DNA from: an uncultured Shinella sp.
Lineage (GTDB): Bacteria; Pseudomonadota; Alphaproteobacteria; Rhizobiales; Rhizobiaceae
Assembly: GCF_946479415.1 (NCBI RefSeq)
Contig: NZ_CAMLFY010000007.1
Coordinates: forward strand, 16,260 to 80,259
Length of the DNA stretch: 64,000 bases
Reading direction: 5' to 3'
Part shown: positions 9,584-19,062 of the stretch, in pieces
Position numbering within the stretch: position 1 is the first letter of the stretch
Layout of the letters: each line of letters starts with the position of its first letter
The notes under the pieces: model-generated
The model's database searches: none
What the model was told of the DNA's origin: nothing
Seen by the model: the letters and a program-made list of their open reading frames with translations, nothing else
Program-made: the position numbers and the translations under genes

Positions 9584-10282
9584 TTAGAAGCGGTCGTCTT
9601 CGTCGTCGTCCGGGGTGGACGACTTGAGCGACTTGAGCTTGGCGAAGACGGCGTCGGCGTCGATTTCCTTTTCCTCTTCACGGTCGCTGTAGGGCAGCTT
9701 TTCCGTTTCGTGGGCGGATTCGAGCGTGGCGCCGAGTTCGGCGGCCGTCGGCAGCGGGCGGCCCTTGGAGGCGCGTTCGACTTCGAGGTCGAGATCGATC
9801 TGCGAGCACAGGCCGAGCGTGACCGGGTCCATCGGTGTCAGGTTCGTCGAGTTCCAGTGGGTGCGTTCGCGGATCTGCTCGATCGTCGACTTGGTGGTGC
9901 CGACGAGACGCGAAATCTGCGCATCCTTGAGTTCCGGATGGTTGCGCACAAGCCAGAGAATGGCGTTCGGGCGATCCTGGCGCTTGGAGACCGGCGTGTA
10001 GCGCGGACCCTTGCGCTTGGATTCGGGAACGCGAACCTTGGGGTCGGAAAGCTTCAGCTTGTGGTTCGGGTTGCCCTCGGCGCGCGCGATTTCTTCACGC
10101 GACAGCTGGCCGGTCGAGATCGGGTCGAGACCCTTGATGCCCTGGGCTGATTCGCCGTCGGCGATCGCCTTAACTTCAAGCGGGTGCAGTTTGCAAAAAG
10201 TCGCGATCTGTTCGAACGACAGCGCCGTGTTGTCGACCAGCCAGACCGCGGTCGCCTTTGGCATGAGGAGCTGCTGAGCCAT
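9584..10282 (-). CDS. trcR: Cell-cycle transcriptional regulator TrcR (DUF1013)
   Basis: DUF1013 proteins are restricted to alphaproteobacteria and include TrcR, implicated in cell-cycle transcription. The 232-residue protein starts MAQQLLMPKATAVWLVDN, contains two helix-turn-helix-like segments (SFEQIATFCKLHPLEVKAI near 22-40 and DAQISRLVGTTKSTIEQIR near 120-138), and ends in an acidic tail (EEEKEIDADAVF ... DDDEDDRF). AAGGAC lies 8 nt before the ATG. It stands alone with its own terminator, between two acyl-CoA synthetase genes on the other strand. The family is recognised confidently; the direct targets cannot be seen here. Confidence 0.85.
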   Translation of the reverse strand: MAQQLLMPKATAVWLVDNTALSFEQIATFCKLHPLEVKAIADGESAQGIKGLDPISTGQLSREEIARAEGNPNHKLKLSDPKVRVPESKRKGPRYTPVSKRQDRPNAILWLVRNHPELKDAQISRLVGTTKSTIEQIRERTHWNSTNLTPMDPVTLGLCSQIDLDLEVERASKGRPLPTAAELGATLESAHETEKLPYSDREEEKEIDADAVFAKLKSLKSSTPDDDEDDRF

Positions 10283-10518
10283 GCATATAGTCCTTCTGTC
10301 CGTCCGCGCCGGTGTCGCGGGTCGTGGGGTAGTTAGCCACTATGTTCCGGGAATTGCGCCCTCTATACAATCACTGTCGCAGAAATGCAATTCTTCAAGA
10401 GACAAATGACCTTTGTCTAATTGCCGTCATGCTTTGACCTGATATGAATGGCGCCGAGAGTGGCGGGGCCGGAGGAGAATACGGTTTCCGCGCATGCGCA
10501 GTCATGAGGGAGGCATCC

Positions 10519-12474
10519 ATGTCCGCAAAGACCTATCCGGTCCTGAAATCCGCGAAAAACCGTGCGCTCATCGACAACGACACCTATCAGAAATGGTATC
10601 GTGAGAGCATCGAGAACCCGGAGCGCTTCTGGGACAAACACGGCATGCGCATCGACTGGTTCAAGCCCTATACGAAGGTGAAGAACACCTCGTTTTCCGG
10701 CAAGGTCCCGATCAAGTGGTTCGAGGACGGCATCACCAACGTCTCCTACAACTGTATCGACCGCCACCTGAAGGCGCATGGCGACGACGTCGCCATCATC
10801 TGGGAAGGCGACAACCCCTATATCGACAAGAAGATCACCTATAACGAGCTTTACGAACACGTCTGCCGCATGGCGAATGTGATGAAGAAGCACGGCGTGA
10901 AGAAGGGTGACCGCGTCACCATCTACATGCCGATGATCCCCGAAGCGGCCTATGCGATGCTCGCCTGCGCGCGCATCGGCGCCATCCACTCCGTGGTCTT
11001 CGGCGGCTTCTCGCCGGATGCGCTGGCCGGCCGTATCGTCGACTGCGAATCGACCTTCGTCGTCACCTGCGACGAGGGCGTGCGCGGCGGCAAGCCGATC
11101 CCGCTCAAGGAAAACACCGATACCGCGATCGACATCGCCGCCAAGCAGCATGTCATCGTCAACAAGGTTCTGGTCGTGCGCCGCACCGGCGGCAAGATCG
11201 GCTGGGCGCCGGGCCGCGACATCTGGCACCACAAGGAAGTGCTGACCGTTCCGCGCGATTGTCCGCCGGCCAAGATGAAGGCGGAAGATCCGCTGTTCAT
11301 CCTCTACACCTCCGGCTCGACCGGCAAGCCGAAGGGCGTGCTGCACACCACGGCCGGCTACCTCGTCTATGCCTCGATGACGCACAAATACGTCTTCGAT
11401 TACCAGGACGGCGATATCTACTGGTGCACGGCCGACGTCGGCTGGGTCACCGGCCATTCCTATATCGTCTATGGGCCGCTCGCGAACCGCGCCACCACGC
11501 TGATGTTCGAAGGCGTGCCGAATTTCCCGGATGCCGGCCGTTTCTGGGAAGTGGTCGACAAGCACAAGGTCAACATCTTCTACACCGCGCCGACGGCGAT
11601 CCGCGCGCTGATGGGCGCCGGCGACGATTTCGTCAAGCGCTCCGACCGGTCGTCGCTGCGCCTGCTCGGCTCGGTCGGCGAGCCGATCAACCCGGAAGCC
11701 TGGGAATGGTATTACAATGTGGTCGGCGAAGGCCGTTCGCCGATCGTCGATACCTGGTGGCAGACGGAAACCGGCGGCATCCTGATCACCCCGCTGCCCG
11801 GTGCGACGGACCTGAAGCCCGGCTCGGCGACGCGGCCGTTCTTCGGCGTCAAGCCGGAACTGGTCGATAACGAGGGCAAGGTGCTGGAAGGGGCTGCCGA
11901 CGGCAATCTCTGCATCACCGACAGCTGGCCGGGCCAGATGCGCACCGTCTATGGCGATCACAAGCGCTTCATCGAGACCTACTTCTCCACCTACAAGGGC
12001 AAGTATTTCACCGGCGACGGCTGCCGCCGTGACGAGGACGGATATTACTGGATCACCGGCCGCGTCGACGACGTGCTCAACATTTCCGGCCACCGCCTCG
12101 GCACGGCCGAAATCGAATCGGCCCTCGTCTCGCACCATCTCGTCTCGGAAGCGGCCGTCGTCGGCTATCCGCACGGCCTCAAGGGCCAGGGCATCTATTG
12201 CTACGTCTCGCTGATGGCCGGCGAGGAAGGCAATGACGCGCTGCGCCAGGACCTCGTCAAACATGTCCGCAAGGAAATCGGTCCCATCGCGACGCCGGAC
12301 AAGATCCAGTTCGCGCCCGGCCTGCCGAAGACCCGCTCCGGCAAGATCATGCGCCGCATCCTGCGCAAGATCGCCGAGGACGACTTTGGCGCACTCGGCG
12401 ACACCTCGACGCTCGCCGACCCGGCCGTCGTGGACGACTTGATCGCCAACCGCCAGAACAAGGCAGGCGGCTGA
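10519..12474 (+). CDS. acsA: Acetyl-CoA synthetase
   Basis: This enzyme converts acetate, ATP and CoA to acetyl-CoA via acetyl-AMP and feeds acetate into the TCA cycle. The start [10 protein letters not shown] behind GAGGGAGG gives 651 residues, the standard length. The P-loop [11 protein letters not shown], the WWQTETGG motif and the C-terminal PKTRSGK (catalytic, acetylatable lysine near 609) are all present. A strong terminator follows. A long open frame lies antisense over most of the gene but shows no family features. It pairs functionally with the propionyl-type paralogue at 7.5-9.4 kb. Confidence 0.96.
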   Translation: MSAKTYPVLKSAKNRALIDNDTYQKWYRESIENPERFWDKHGMRIDWFKPYTKVKNTSFSGKVPIKWFEDGITNVSYNCIDRHLKAHGDDVAIIWEGDNPYIDKKITYNELYEHVCRMANVMKKHGVKKGDRVTIYMPMIPEAAYAMLACARIGAIHSVVFGGFSPDALAGRIVDCESTFVVTCDEGVRGGKPIPLKENTDTAIDIAAKQHVIVNKVLVVRRTGGKIGWAPGRDIWHHKEVLTVPRDCPPAKMKAEDPLFILYTSGSTGKPKGVLHTTAGYLVYASMTHKYVFDYQDGDIYWCTADVGWVTGHSYIVYGPLANRATTLMFEGVPNFPDAGRFWEVVDKHKVNIFYTAPTAIRALMGAGDDFVKRSDRSSLRLLGSVGEPINPEAWEWYYNVVGEGRSPIVDTWWQTETGGILITPLPGATDLKPGSATRPFFGVKPELVDNEGKVLEGAADGNLCITDSWPGQMRTVYGDHKRFIETYFSTYKGKYFTGDGCRRDEDGYYWITGRVDDVLNISGHRLGTAEIESALVSHHLVSEAAVVGYPHGLKGQGIYCYVSLMAGEEGNDALRQDLVKHVRKEIGPIATPDKIQFAPGLPKTRSGKIMRRILRKIAEDDFGALGDTSTLADPAVVDDLIANRQNKAGG

Positions 12475-12501
12475 TCGGTTCGAGTACGGAACGACAAAGC
12501 G

Positions 12502-12533
12502 AAACGGCGGCCAGTGGCCGCCGTTTTCATTTT
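12502..12533 (+). terminator. Rho-independent terminator of acsA
   Basis: ACGGCGGCC and GGCCGCCGT form a 9-bp perfect stem with an AGT loop followed by TTTTCATTTT, 28 nt after the acsA stop codon. Confidence 0.85.
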
Positions 12534-12593
12534 AAGAAACTGCCTGTGAGGACGTTCGAGTGGGGCAACACCGGTCCTCCCCTCAAGCGTCAC

Positions 12594-12670
12594 CCTCGGG
12601 CTTGACCCGAGGATCCACTCCTCCCCGCACCGTTTTACTTGCGGCATGGATCCTCGGGTCAAGCCCGAGG
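12594..12670. repeat. Pair of inverted palindromic repeats (copies 2 and 3)
   Basis: CCTCGGGCTTGACCCGAGG at 12594-12612 and its exact reverse complement at 12652-12670 flank a 39-bp spacer. With the adjoining GGATCCA the outer arms make a perfect 24-bp inverted repeat, able to form either two small hairpins or one large one. It sits in the 280-bp gap between the acsA terminator and the SDHAF4-like gene, which otherwise contains nothing recognisable. Confidence 0.8.
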
Positions 12671-12755
12671 ACGAGGAAGGAGAGGCTGGAGGTATGAGAC
12701 ATTCACGCGAAGATGATGCTTAAGGAGAGTGGATGCCTGAGCCGGATTCCCGCTC

Positions 12756-12953
12756 TCAGAAATCGATCGCCCGGCCCTTGATCTCCCAGTCGCCGAACCG
12801 TGCGGGGTCCTCGCCGCCGCGGCCGCCGATTTCTTCGGCGCGCTCGACGGGCTGGGCTGCCTTGCGGCGCTCCTCGGCCTCCTGCAGGGCGCGTTGGGCG
12901 GCGGGCGGGAGCACTTTGCGGCCGTCGGAATGATTGTCGTTGTCGCTGTCCAT
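12756..12953 (-). CDS. SDHAF4-like small protein (DUF1674)
   Basis: A 65-residue protein with the C-terminal signature GRGGEDPARFGDWEIKGR followed by AIDF, the conserved core of the DUF1674/SDHAF4 family, whose eukaryotic members help assemble flavinated succinate dehydrogenase. The N-terminal half is polar and charged (LPPAAQRALQEAEERRKAA) and probably disordered or helical. MDSDNDNH is preferred as start because GGAAGG abuts the alternative ATG 12 nt upstream; that alternative adds only MPIF. It faces the upstream htpX region. The role in succinate dehydrogenase assembly is from the family, not shown here. Confidence 0.8.
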   Translation of the reverse strand: MDSDNDNHSDGRKVLPPAAQRALQEAEERRKAAQPVERAEEIGGRGGEDPARFGDWEIKGRAIDF

Positions 12954-13036
12954 GAAAATCGGCATCCTTCCGGGATATTGAAGACGTGCGGATGGTTTCC
13001 CATCATATAGGAGCGTGACGACGCTGTGGAAAGCGC

Positions 13037-13052
13037 TGATTCACGTGAAACA
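13037..13052. promoter_or_regulatory. parS centromere site 3 (upstream of htpX)
   Basis: TGATTCACGTGAAACA has one mismatch (T to A at position 3) to the 16-bp ParB site. Unlike the other two it is intergenic, about 60 bp before the htpX start, so ParB spreading could also influence that promoter. It lies 11.6 kb from parB. Confidence 0.75.
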
Positions 13053-13113
13053 TATCCTTGACAACAAGGATCGACAAACCAGGTCGACCAGACCGGACAG
13101 GAGCCGAAAACGT

Positions 13114-14079
13114 ATGAACATCGTTCGCACAGCCATGCTGCTCGCCGTCATGACGGCGCTTTTCATGGGCGTGGGCCTGCTCATCGGCGGCAAGGGCGGC
13201 ATGATGATCGCGCTCGTCGTCGCGATCGGCATGAACGTCTTCTCCTACTGGAATTCCGACCGGATGGTGCTGTCGATGTACGGCGCCAAGGAGGTCGATG
13301 AGCGCACGGCACCCGAATACTACGGCATCGTGCGGGATCTTGCGGCGCGCGCCGGCCTGCCCATGCCACGCGTCTTCGTTATGAACAGCGACCAGCCGAA
13401 CGCCTTCGCGACCGGCCGCAACCCGGAAAATTCCGCCGTCGCCGCCTCCACCGGCCTTCTCCAGGCGCTGTCCTATGAAGAGGTGGCGGGCGTGATGGCG
13501 CATGAGCTGGCGCATATCCAGAACCGCGACACGCTGACCATGACGCTGACGGCGACGCTTGCCGGTGCGATCTCCATGCTCGCCAACTTCGCCATGTTCT
13601 TCGGTGGCGGCCATAACCGCGAGAACAACAACCCGCTCGGTTTCGTCGGCGTGCTGATCGCCATGATCGTTGCGCCCTTCGCCGCCATGCTGGTGCAGAT
13701 GGCAATCAGCCGCACACGCGAATATTCGGCCGACAAGCGAGGCGCGGAAATCTGCGGCAACCCGCTGTGGCTGGCCTCCGCTCTCGGCAAGATCGCGGTG
13801 GCGGCCGGCCGCGTTCCCAACGATGAGGCCGAACGTAATCCGGCGACGGCGCATATGTTCATCATCAATCCGCTCTCGGGCGAACGCATGGACAACCTGT
13901 TTTCGACCCATCCGAACACCGAGAACCGCATCGCCGCGCTCCAGGAAATGGCCCGCACCATGCAGGCCCGCTCGACGGAACCGGTCCGTGCTGATAATCC
14001 GTCACGCAAATCGCGCTCCGTACCGACGACGGGCTGGGGACGCGGTGGCTCCGAACCGCCCAAAGGTCCCTGGTCTTGA
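13114..14079 (+). CDS. htpX: Membrane metalloprotease HtpX
   Basis: HtpX is an inner-membrane M48 zinc protease acting with FtsH in membrane-protein quality control. The zinc motif HELAH (residues 130-134) with preceding AGVMA is intact, and the third ligand region [10 protein letters not shown] follows. Hydrophobic segments lie at about residues 5-22, 28-45, 145-165 and 180-200. The start [10 protein letters not shown] behind AGGAGC gives 321 residues; an in-frame upstream extension has no family support and covers the parS site. The C-terminal tail is basic and low in complexity. rsmB overlaps its stop codon. Confidence 0.95.
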   Translation: MNIVRTAMLLAVMTALFMGVGLLIGGKGGMMIALVVAIGMNVFSYWNSDRMVLSMYGAKEVDERTAPEYYGIVRDLAARAGLPMPRVFVMNSDQPNAFATGRNPENSAVAASTGLLQALSYEEVAGVMAHELAHIQNRDTLTMTLTATLAGAISMLANFAMFFGGGHNRENNNPLGFVGVLIAMIVAPFAAMLVQMAISRTREYSADKRGAEICGNPLWLASALGKIAVAAGRVPNDEAERNPATAHMFIINPLSGERMDNLFSTHPNTENRIAALQEMARTMQARSTEPVRADNPSRKSRSVPTTGWGRGGSEPPKGPWS

Positions 14080-15485
14080 ACGACGACACGCGCAGAAAAA
14101 AACCGTTTCCGAAACGACATGGCGGCCCCAAGCGGCCCGCACCGGAGGCGGTTGCAGAAAGCCAGCCGGAAAAGCCGGGTCTGCGCGCCCGGCAGGCGGC
14201 GGCAAAAATCCTTGCGGCCGTGGTCGATCGCAAGACCTCGCTCGACGGCATGCTGGATCTCGAAAACGGCAACCCCGCCTATCGCCAGTTGAACGATGCC
14301 GACCGGGCGTTGGTGCGCGCCATCCTCAACACGGCGCTGCGCCACCTTCCCCGCATCGAGACCATTCTCGACACGCTCGTCGGCACGCCGCTGCCGGATG
14401 GCGCGCGCGCCTTGCATCATGTCCTGACCGCCGCCGCCGCGCAGATTCTTTATCTCGACGTGCCGGATCATTCCGCCGTCGATCTCGCCGTCGAGCAGGC
14501 GCAGCTCGATCCGCGCAACCGTCGTTTCGCCAGCCTCACCAATGCGGTGCTGCGCCGGCTGTCGCGCGAAAAGGCCTCGCATCTCACGGCGACCCGCGCC
14601 GTGCCCGTCATTCCCGAGTGGTTTTACGACCGCCTCGCCGACATCTATGGCCGCGAGCATGCCGGCCGCATCGCCGAAGCGATGTTGCAACCGTCGGCCA
14701 TCGATCTCACCGTCAAGTCCGATGCCGAAGGCTGGGCTGCCAAACTCGGCGGCCGCGTGCTGCCGACCGGCTCCGTCCGGCTTCCCGCGGCCTCCGGCGC
14801 CATTCCCGCGCTGGAAGGCTTCGAGGACGGGCAATGGTGGGTGCAGGATGCGGCGGCGAGCCTGCCGGCAAAACTGTTCGGCGATCTCAAGGGCAAGCGC
14901 GTCGCCGATCTCTGCGCGGCCCCCGGCGGCAAGACGGCGCAGCTGTTGCTCGCCGGCGCTGAAGTGACGGCGCTCGACCAGTCCGGCAACCGCCTGAAAC
15001 GCCTCATCGGCAATCTCGAGCGTCTGGGCCTTTCGGCGACGACGCAGGAGATCAACATGGCGGATTTCCGCACTGACGATCTCTTCGATGCCGTCCTGCT
15101 CGATGCCCCCTGCTCCTCCACCGGCACGATCCGCAAACATCCCGACGTGCTCTGGACGAAAGGTCCCGAGGATATCGAAAAGCTTGCGCGCCTGCAGGAG
15201 CGCCTGTTGCGTCATGCCCTGACGCTGGTCAAGCCGGGCGGCGAGCTCGTCTTCTCCAATTGCTCGCTTGATCCCGACGAGGGCGAGGACATGGTTTCGC
15301 GCGTGCTTGCCGACAACGCGGACTGGCGAATCATTCCGGCCGATCCTGCCGACTGGCCGGGTCTGGAGGACGCGGTTTCGCCACGCGGCGAGCTGCGCAC
15401 GACCCCCGCCATGCTGCCGGCAACCGGCGATCATGCGGGCGGATTGGATGGATTTTACGCGGTAAGGCTTCGGAAAGCCGGTTGA
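14076..15485 (+). CDS. rsmB: 16S rRNA (cytosine-967-C5)-methyltransferase RsmB
   Basis: RsmB methylates C967 of 16S rRNA. An N-terminal NusB-like helical domain (from about [15 protein letters not shown]) precedes a Rossmann methyltransferase with [13 protein letters not shown] as SAM loop. Both catalytic cysteines of the Sun/NOL1 family are present: DAPCSSTG (near 345) and SNCS (near 395). The start is a TTG overlapping the htpX stop (TTGA), indicating translational coupling; no later start keeps the NusB domain. The 469 residues are slightly longer than E. coli RsmB (about 430) because of a basic N-terminal extension. Confidence 0.93.
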   Translation: MNDDTRRKKPFPKRHGGPKRPAPEAVAESQPEKPGLRARQAAAKILAAVVDRKTSLDGMLDLENGNPAYRQLNDADRALVRAILNTALRHLPRIETILDTLVGTPLPDGARALHHVLTAAAAQILYLDVPDHSAVDLAVEQAQLDPRNRRFASLTNAVLRRLSREKASHLTATRAVPVIPEWFYDRLADIYGREHAGRIAEAMLQPSAIDLTVKSDAEGWAAKLGGRVLPTGSVRLPAASGAIPALEGFEDGQWWVQDAAASLPAKLFGDLKGKRVADLCAAPGGKTAQLLLAGAEVTALDQSGNRLKRLIGNLERLGLSATTQEINMADFRTDDLFDAVLLDAPCSSTGTIRKHPDVLWTKGPEDIEKLARLQERLLRHALTLVKPGGELVFSNCSLDPDEGEDMVSRVLADNADWRIIPADPADWPGLEDAVSPRGELRTTPAMLPATGDHAGGLDGFYAVRLRKAG

Positions 15486-15598
15486 GCGCAAAATCATCCC
15501 AAAATATTGCCGAGGTCATCAACAGTCCATCAGCGGGCGATGAATTGACGGCGCTCCTCTCCTCGGCCTACCTATAGGTCTGGAGGCGTTCGTTAACC

Positions 15599-17281
15599 AT
15601 GCAGCTTTCCGACCGGCAGCGGCTATCCTATCTGTATATGCGTGAAGGCTGGCGGCGCTTCTCGCGAAGGCTTGCGCTCGGACGGATCAGCGCCATGCGG
15701 TTTTCCGGCGGTACGCCGGACCGTCTGATCGTCGCGCCGACCGATCTGCACCCGGCCGATTCCTTTGCCGGCGAAGAAATCACCGCCGGCCGTTTCCCGC
15801 TCGCCGGCCGCAGCCTCGAATGCGAGGACGAATCGCCCTTCGCGCTGGAACTGCCGTCGGAAGAATTCGCCGTTCGCCTGCATTGCTTCGGCTGGCTGCG
15901 CCATATGCGCCTTGTCGATCCGGAAAAGGCAGCGCTGACGACCCGCTTCATCGTCGACGACTGGCTGCAAAGCCATGGCCGTGTCATCGGCGGGCTCGCC
16001 TGGCGGCCGGATGTGACGGCGCAGCGCATCATCGCCTGGCTCTCCCATTCGCCCGTCGTGCTGAAGGATGCCGATTATCCTTTCTACCGCCGCTTCCTGA
16101 AGAGCCTCGCCTTCCAGGTGCGCTACCTGCGTCACGTCGCCGATACGACGCGTGACGGCGAGCCGCGGCTGCGCGTGCGCATCGCACTCGCCATGGCTTC
16201 CATCGCCATGCCCTCCTCGCCGTCCAAGATGCGCAAGGCTGCGCGTCATCTCGATGAGGAGCTGGACCGGCAGATCCTGCCGGACGGCGGCCATTGCTCG
16301 CGCAATCCGCGCGCGGCGCTCGATCTGCTGCTCGACCTGCTGCCGCTGCGCCAGACCTATGTCAATCTCGGCCACGACATGCCGACGCAGCTCATTCCCT
16401 GCATCGACCGCATCTATCCGGCCCTGCGCTTCTTCCGCCATCAGGGCGGCGAACTCGCGCTGTTCAACGGCGCGACCTATACGCTGGCCAATGAGCTGAT
16501 GTCGGCGCTGCGCTACGACGAGACGGGCGGTGCGCCCTTCAAGGCCCTGCCCTCGATCAATTACGACCGAGTGGCGGTGAAGGACACCGTCGTGCTGATG
16601 GATACGGGCATGCCGAAATCCGTCGACCTCTCATCGACCGCGGCGGCCGGCACGCTCTCCATCGAGGTGTCCTCCGGAAAGAACCGCTTCATCGTCAATT
16701 CCGGTCGCCCACGCTTTGCCGGCGAGGCGATGCGGCAGATGTCGCGCATGACGGCCGCCCATTCGGTGGCCACGCTGAACGACACCTCCTCCTCACGCAT
16801 TTCCAGCTCACGTTTCCTCGGGCCGATCATCATCGGCGGCGTCGGGAAGGTGAATGTCGCGCGCATCGAACGCGATTCCGGCGCCGATGGCGTGACGGCG
16901 AGCCATGACGGCTATCTCAAGCGTTTCGGTCTCCTCTATGAGCGCGATATCCTGGTTTCGCCGACGGGCGGCGAGATCCGTGGCCGCGAGCGTTTCTTCA
17001 AGCCGGCAACGCCGAATGCGCCTATCGAGAAGGGCACGGCTGTCGTGCGCTTCCACATCCACCCGACCATTCAGCTCTATCGCGCCTCGGCCAACGAGAC
17101 GCGGCTGGTGGCGCCGGATGGTGAGGCCTGGGCGCTGACCTGCCTCGATGTGCCCGTCGAGGAGGAGGAAGACGTCTTCTTCGCCGATCCCTCCGGCGTG
17201 CGCCCGTCCCGGCAGCTGACGCTGACCATGCCGCTTGCCGAGATGCCGGAAGTTCAGTGGTCTCTCGCGCGGCAACGGTGA
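15599..17281 (+). CDS. Heparinase II/III family protein
   Basis: A 560-residue protein with the helical toroid of heparinase II/III-like proteins in the N-terminal half (RQRLSYLYMREGWRRF; RFIVDDWLQSHG; SRNPRAALDLLLDLL) and a beta-sandwich C-terminal half (from about LSIEVSSGKNRFIVNSG to FHIHPTIQLY). The family includes uronate-cleaving polysaccharide lyases, but the substrate here is unknown and no sugar-utilisation genes are nearby. No signal peptide is seen, so it is probably cytoplasmic. The rsmB-heparinase-purH order is familiar in rhizobia, suggesting a conserved but uncharacterised housekeeping role. Confidence 0.85.
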   Translation: MQLSDRQRLSYLYMREGWRRFSRRLALGRISAMRFSGGTPDRLIVAPTDLHPADSFAGEEITAGRFPLAGRSLECEDESPFALELPSEEFAVRLHCFGWLRHMRLVDPEKAALTTRFIVDDWLQSHGRVIGGLAWRPDVTAQRIIAWLSHSPVVLKDADYPFYRRFLKSLAFQVRYLRHVADTTRDGEPRLRVRIALAMASIAMPSSPSKMRKAARHLDEELDRQILPDGGHCSRNPRAALDLLLDLLPLRQTYVNLGHDMPTQLIPCIDRIYPALRFFRHQGGELALFNGATYTLANELMSALRYDETGGAPFKALPSINYDRVAVKDTVVLMDTGMPKSVDLSSTAAAGTLSIEVSSGKNRFIVNSGRPRFAGEAMRQMSRMTAAHSVATLNDTSSSRISSSRFLGPIIIGGVGKVNVARIERDSGADGVTASHDGYLKRFGLLYERDILVSPTGGEIRGRERFFKPATPNAPIEKGTAVVRFHIHPTIQLYRASANETRLVAPDGEAWALTCLDVPVEEEEDVFFADPSGVRPSRQLTLTMPLAEMPEVQWSLARQR

Positions 17282-17393
17282 GTGTTCGGGGGTGAGAATT
17301 CAGCCTTTCAAGGTTTTCTCCCGCGCACGCCTGTGATAACGGGGCGCATGACCATCCGCCCCCTCCTCCCGGGGGCGCAGAACGGAGCGCCCC

Positions 17394-19004
17394 ATGGCCG
17401 TTGTTTCCAAGAAAATCCCCGCCCCTGACCGCGTTGCCATCCGCACCGCGCTTCTGTCCGTGTCCGACAAGACCGGTGTCGTCGAGCTTGCCAAGGCACT
17501 CGCCGACAAGGGCGTTCGCCTGCTATCGACCGGTGGCACGCACAAGGCACTCAGCGATGCCGGCCTCGCCGTCACCGACGTTTCCGAAGTTACCGGCTTT
17601 CCGGAAATCATGGATGGCCGCGTAAAGACGCTGCACCCGTCTGTCCATGGCGGCCTCTTGGCGATCCGCGATGATGCCGAGCATGTCGAGGCGATGAAAG
17701 CGCACGGCATCGGCGCGATCGACCTCACCGTCATCAACCTCTATCCGTTCGAGGAAGTCCGCGCCAAGGGCGGCGATTATCCGACGACGGTCGAGAATAT
17801 CGATATCGGCGGTCCGGCGATGATCCGCGCCTCGGCCAAGAACCACGCCTATGTGGCCATCGTCACCGACCCCTCGGATTATCCGGCGCTGCTGGAAGAA
17901 CTGGCCGACGGTTCGACCTCCTATGCCTTCCGCCAGCGCCTTGCCGCAAAGGCCTATGCCCGTACGGCAGCCTATGACGCGGCCATTTCCAACTGGTTTG
18001 CCGAGGCGCTCGATATCGCCATGCCGCGTCACCGCGTGCTGGGCGGTGTTTTGAAGGAAGAGATGCGCTACGGCGAGAACCCGCACCAGAAGGCAGGCTT
18101 CTACGTCACCGGCGAAAATCGCCCCGGCGTGGCCACTGCGACCCTGCTGCAGGGCAAGCAGCTCTCCTATAACAACATCAACGACACGGACGCCGCCTTC
18201 GAGCTCGTCGCCGAGTTTCTGCCGGAAAACGGCCCGGCCTGCGCGATCATCAAGCACGCCAATCCCTGCGGTGTGGCCACCGGCAAGACGCTGAAGGATG
18301 CCTATGCACGGGCACTCGCCTGCGATCCGGTCTCGGCCTTCGGCGGCATCATCGCGCTGAATTCGACGCTGGATGGCGAGACGGCGGAAGAAATCGTCAA
18401 ACTGTTCACCGAGGTCATCATCGCGCCCGATGCCGACGAGAAGGCCCGCGCCATCATCGCCTCCAAGCCGAACCTGCGCCTGCTGGTGACGGGCGCCCTG
18501 CCCGATCCGCGCGTGCCGGGCCTCTCCGCCAAGACCGTCTCCGGCGGTCTGCTCGTGCAGAGCCGCGACAATGGCATGGTCGAGAATCTCGAGCTCAAGG
18601 TCGTCACCAAGCGTGCGCCGACGGCGCAGGAGCTGATCGACATGAAGTTCGCCTTCAAGGTCGCCAAGCATGTGAAGTCGAATGCGGTCGTCTATGCCAA
18701 GGACGGCCAGACGGCCGGTATCGGCGCCGGCCAGATGAGCCGTGTCGATTCTGCCCGCATTGCCGGCCTGAAGGCCGAAGAGGCTGCCAAGGCCATGGGT
18801 CTGGTCGAGCCTTTGACGCGCGGCTCCGCCGTGGCCTCGGAAGCCTTCCTGCCCTTCGCCGACGGCCTGCTCTCGGCGATTGCCGCTGGCGCGACTGCCG
18901 TGATCCAGCCGGGTGGTTCGATGCGCGACGCGGAAGTCATTGCCGCGGCGGATGAAGCGGGCGTCGCCATGGTCTTTACCGGCATGCGTCACTTCCGCCA
19001 CTGA
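17394..19004 (+). CDS. purH: Bifunctional AICAR formyltransferase/IMP cyclohydrolase
   Basis: PurH carries out the last two steps of de novo purine synthesis: AICAR to FAICAR to IMP. An N-terminal MGS-like cyclohydrolase domain (residues about 15-160, with [11 protein letters not shown] and [13 protein letters not shown]) is followed by the formyltransferase domain with [11 protein letters not shown] and SDAFFPF-type region [13 protein letters not shown]. The length of 536 is typical. It is monocistronic, ending in a strong terminator. The 110-bp leader is GC-rich and can fold, but no known purine or ZTP riboswitch pattern was convincing. Confidence 0.97.
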   Translation: MAVVSKKIPAPDRVAIRTALLSVSDKTGVVELAKALADKGVRLLSTGGTHKALSDAGLAVTDVSEVTGFPEIMDGRVKTLHPSVHGGLLAIRDDAEHVEAMKAHGIGAIDLTVINLYPFEEVRAKGGDYPTTVENIDIGGPAMIRASAKNHAYVAIVTDPSDYPALLEELADGSTSYAFRQRLAAKAYARTAAYDAAISNWFAEALDIAMPRHRVLGGVLKEEMRYGENPHQKAGFYVTGENRPGVATATLLQGKQLSYNNINDTDAAFELVAEFLPENGPACAIIKHANPCGVATGKTLKDAYARALACDPVSAFGGIIALNSTLDGETAEEIVKLFTEVIIAPDADEKARAIIASKPNLRLLVTGALPDPRVPGLSAKTVSGGLLVQSRDNGMVENLELKVVTKRAPTAQELIDMKFAFKVAKHVKSNAVVYAKDGQTAGIGAGQMSRVDSARIAGLKAEEAAKAMGLVEPLTRGSAVASEAFLPFADGLLSAIAAGATAVIQPGGSMRDAEVIAAADEAGVAMVFTGMRHFRH

Positions 19005-19031
19005 TCCTTAGCCGGAGTCTTCCCAGAAATC

Positions 19032-19062
19032 GAAACGCCCCGCTTGCGGGGCGTTTTGCGTT
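19032..19062. terminator. Bidirectional terminator between purH and MFS gene
   Basis: AACGCCCCG and CGGGGCGTT form a perfect 9-bp stem with a CTTG loop, flanked by A-rich and T-rich tails on opposite sides. It lies between the convergent stops of purH and the MFS gene and can serve both. Confidence 0.85.

Noticed and set aside
10417..12264. Very long open frame antisense to acsA, and similar ones antisense to leuS, the glutamate dehydrogenase, rsmB and the RTX gene
   Set aside because: They arise from GC3 bias on the opposite strand, lack ribosome sites and family motifs, and exactly mirror well-recognised genes.
17282..17393. Possible ZTP or purine riboswitch in the purH leader
   Set aside because: The leader is GC-rich and foldable but does not show a convincing conserved core; the resemblance was only a CGCCTG-type stretch.
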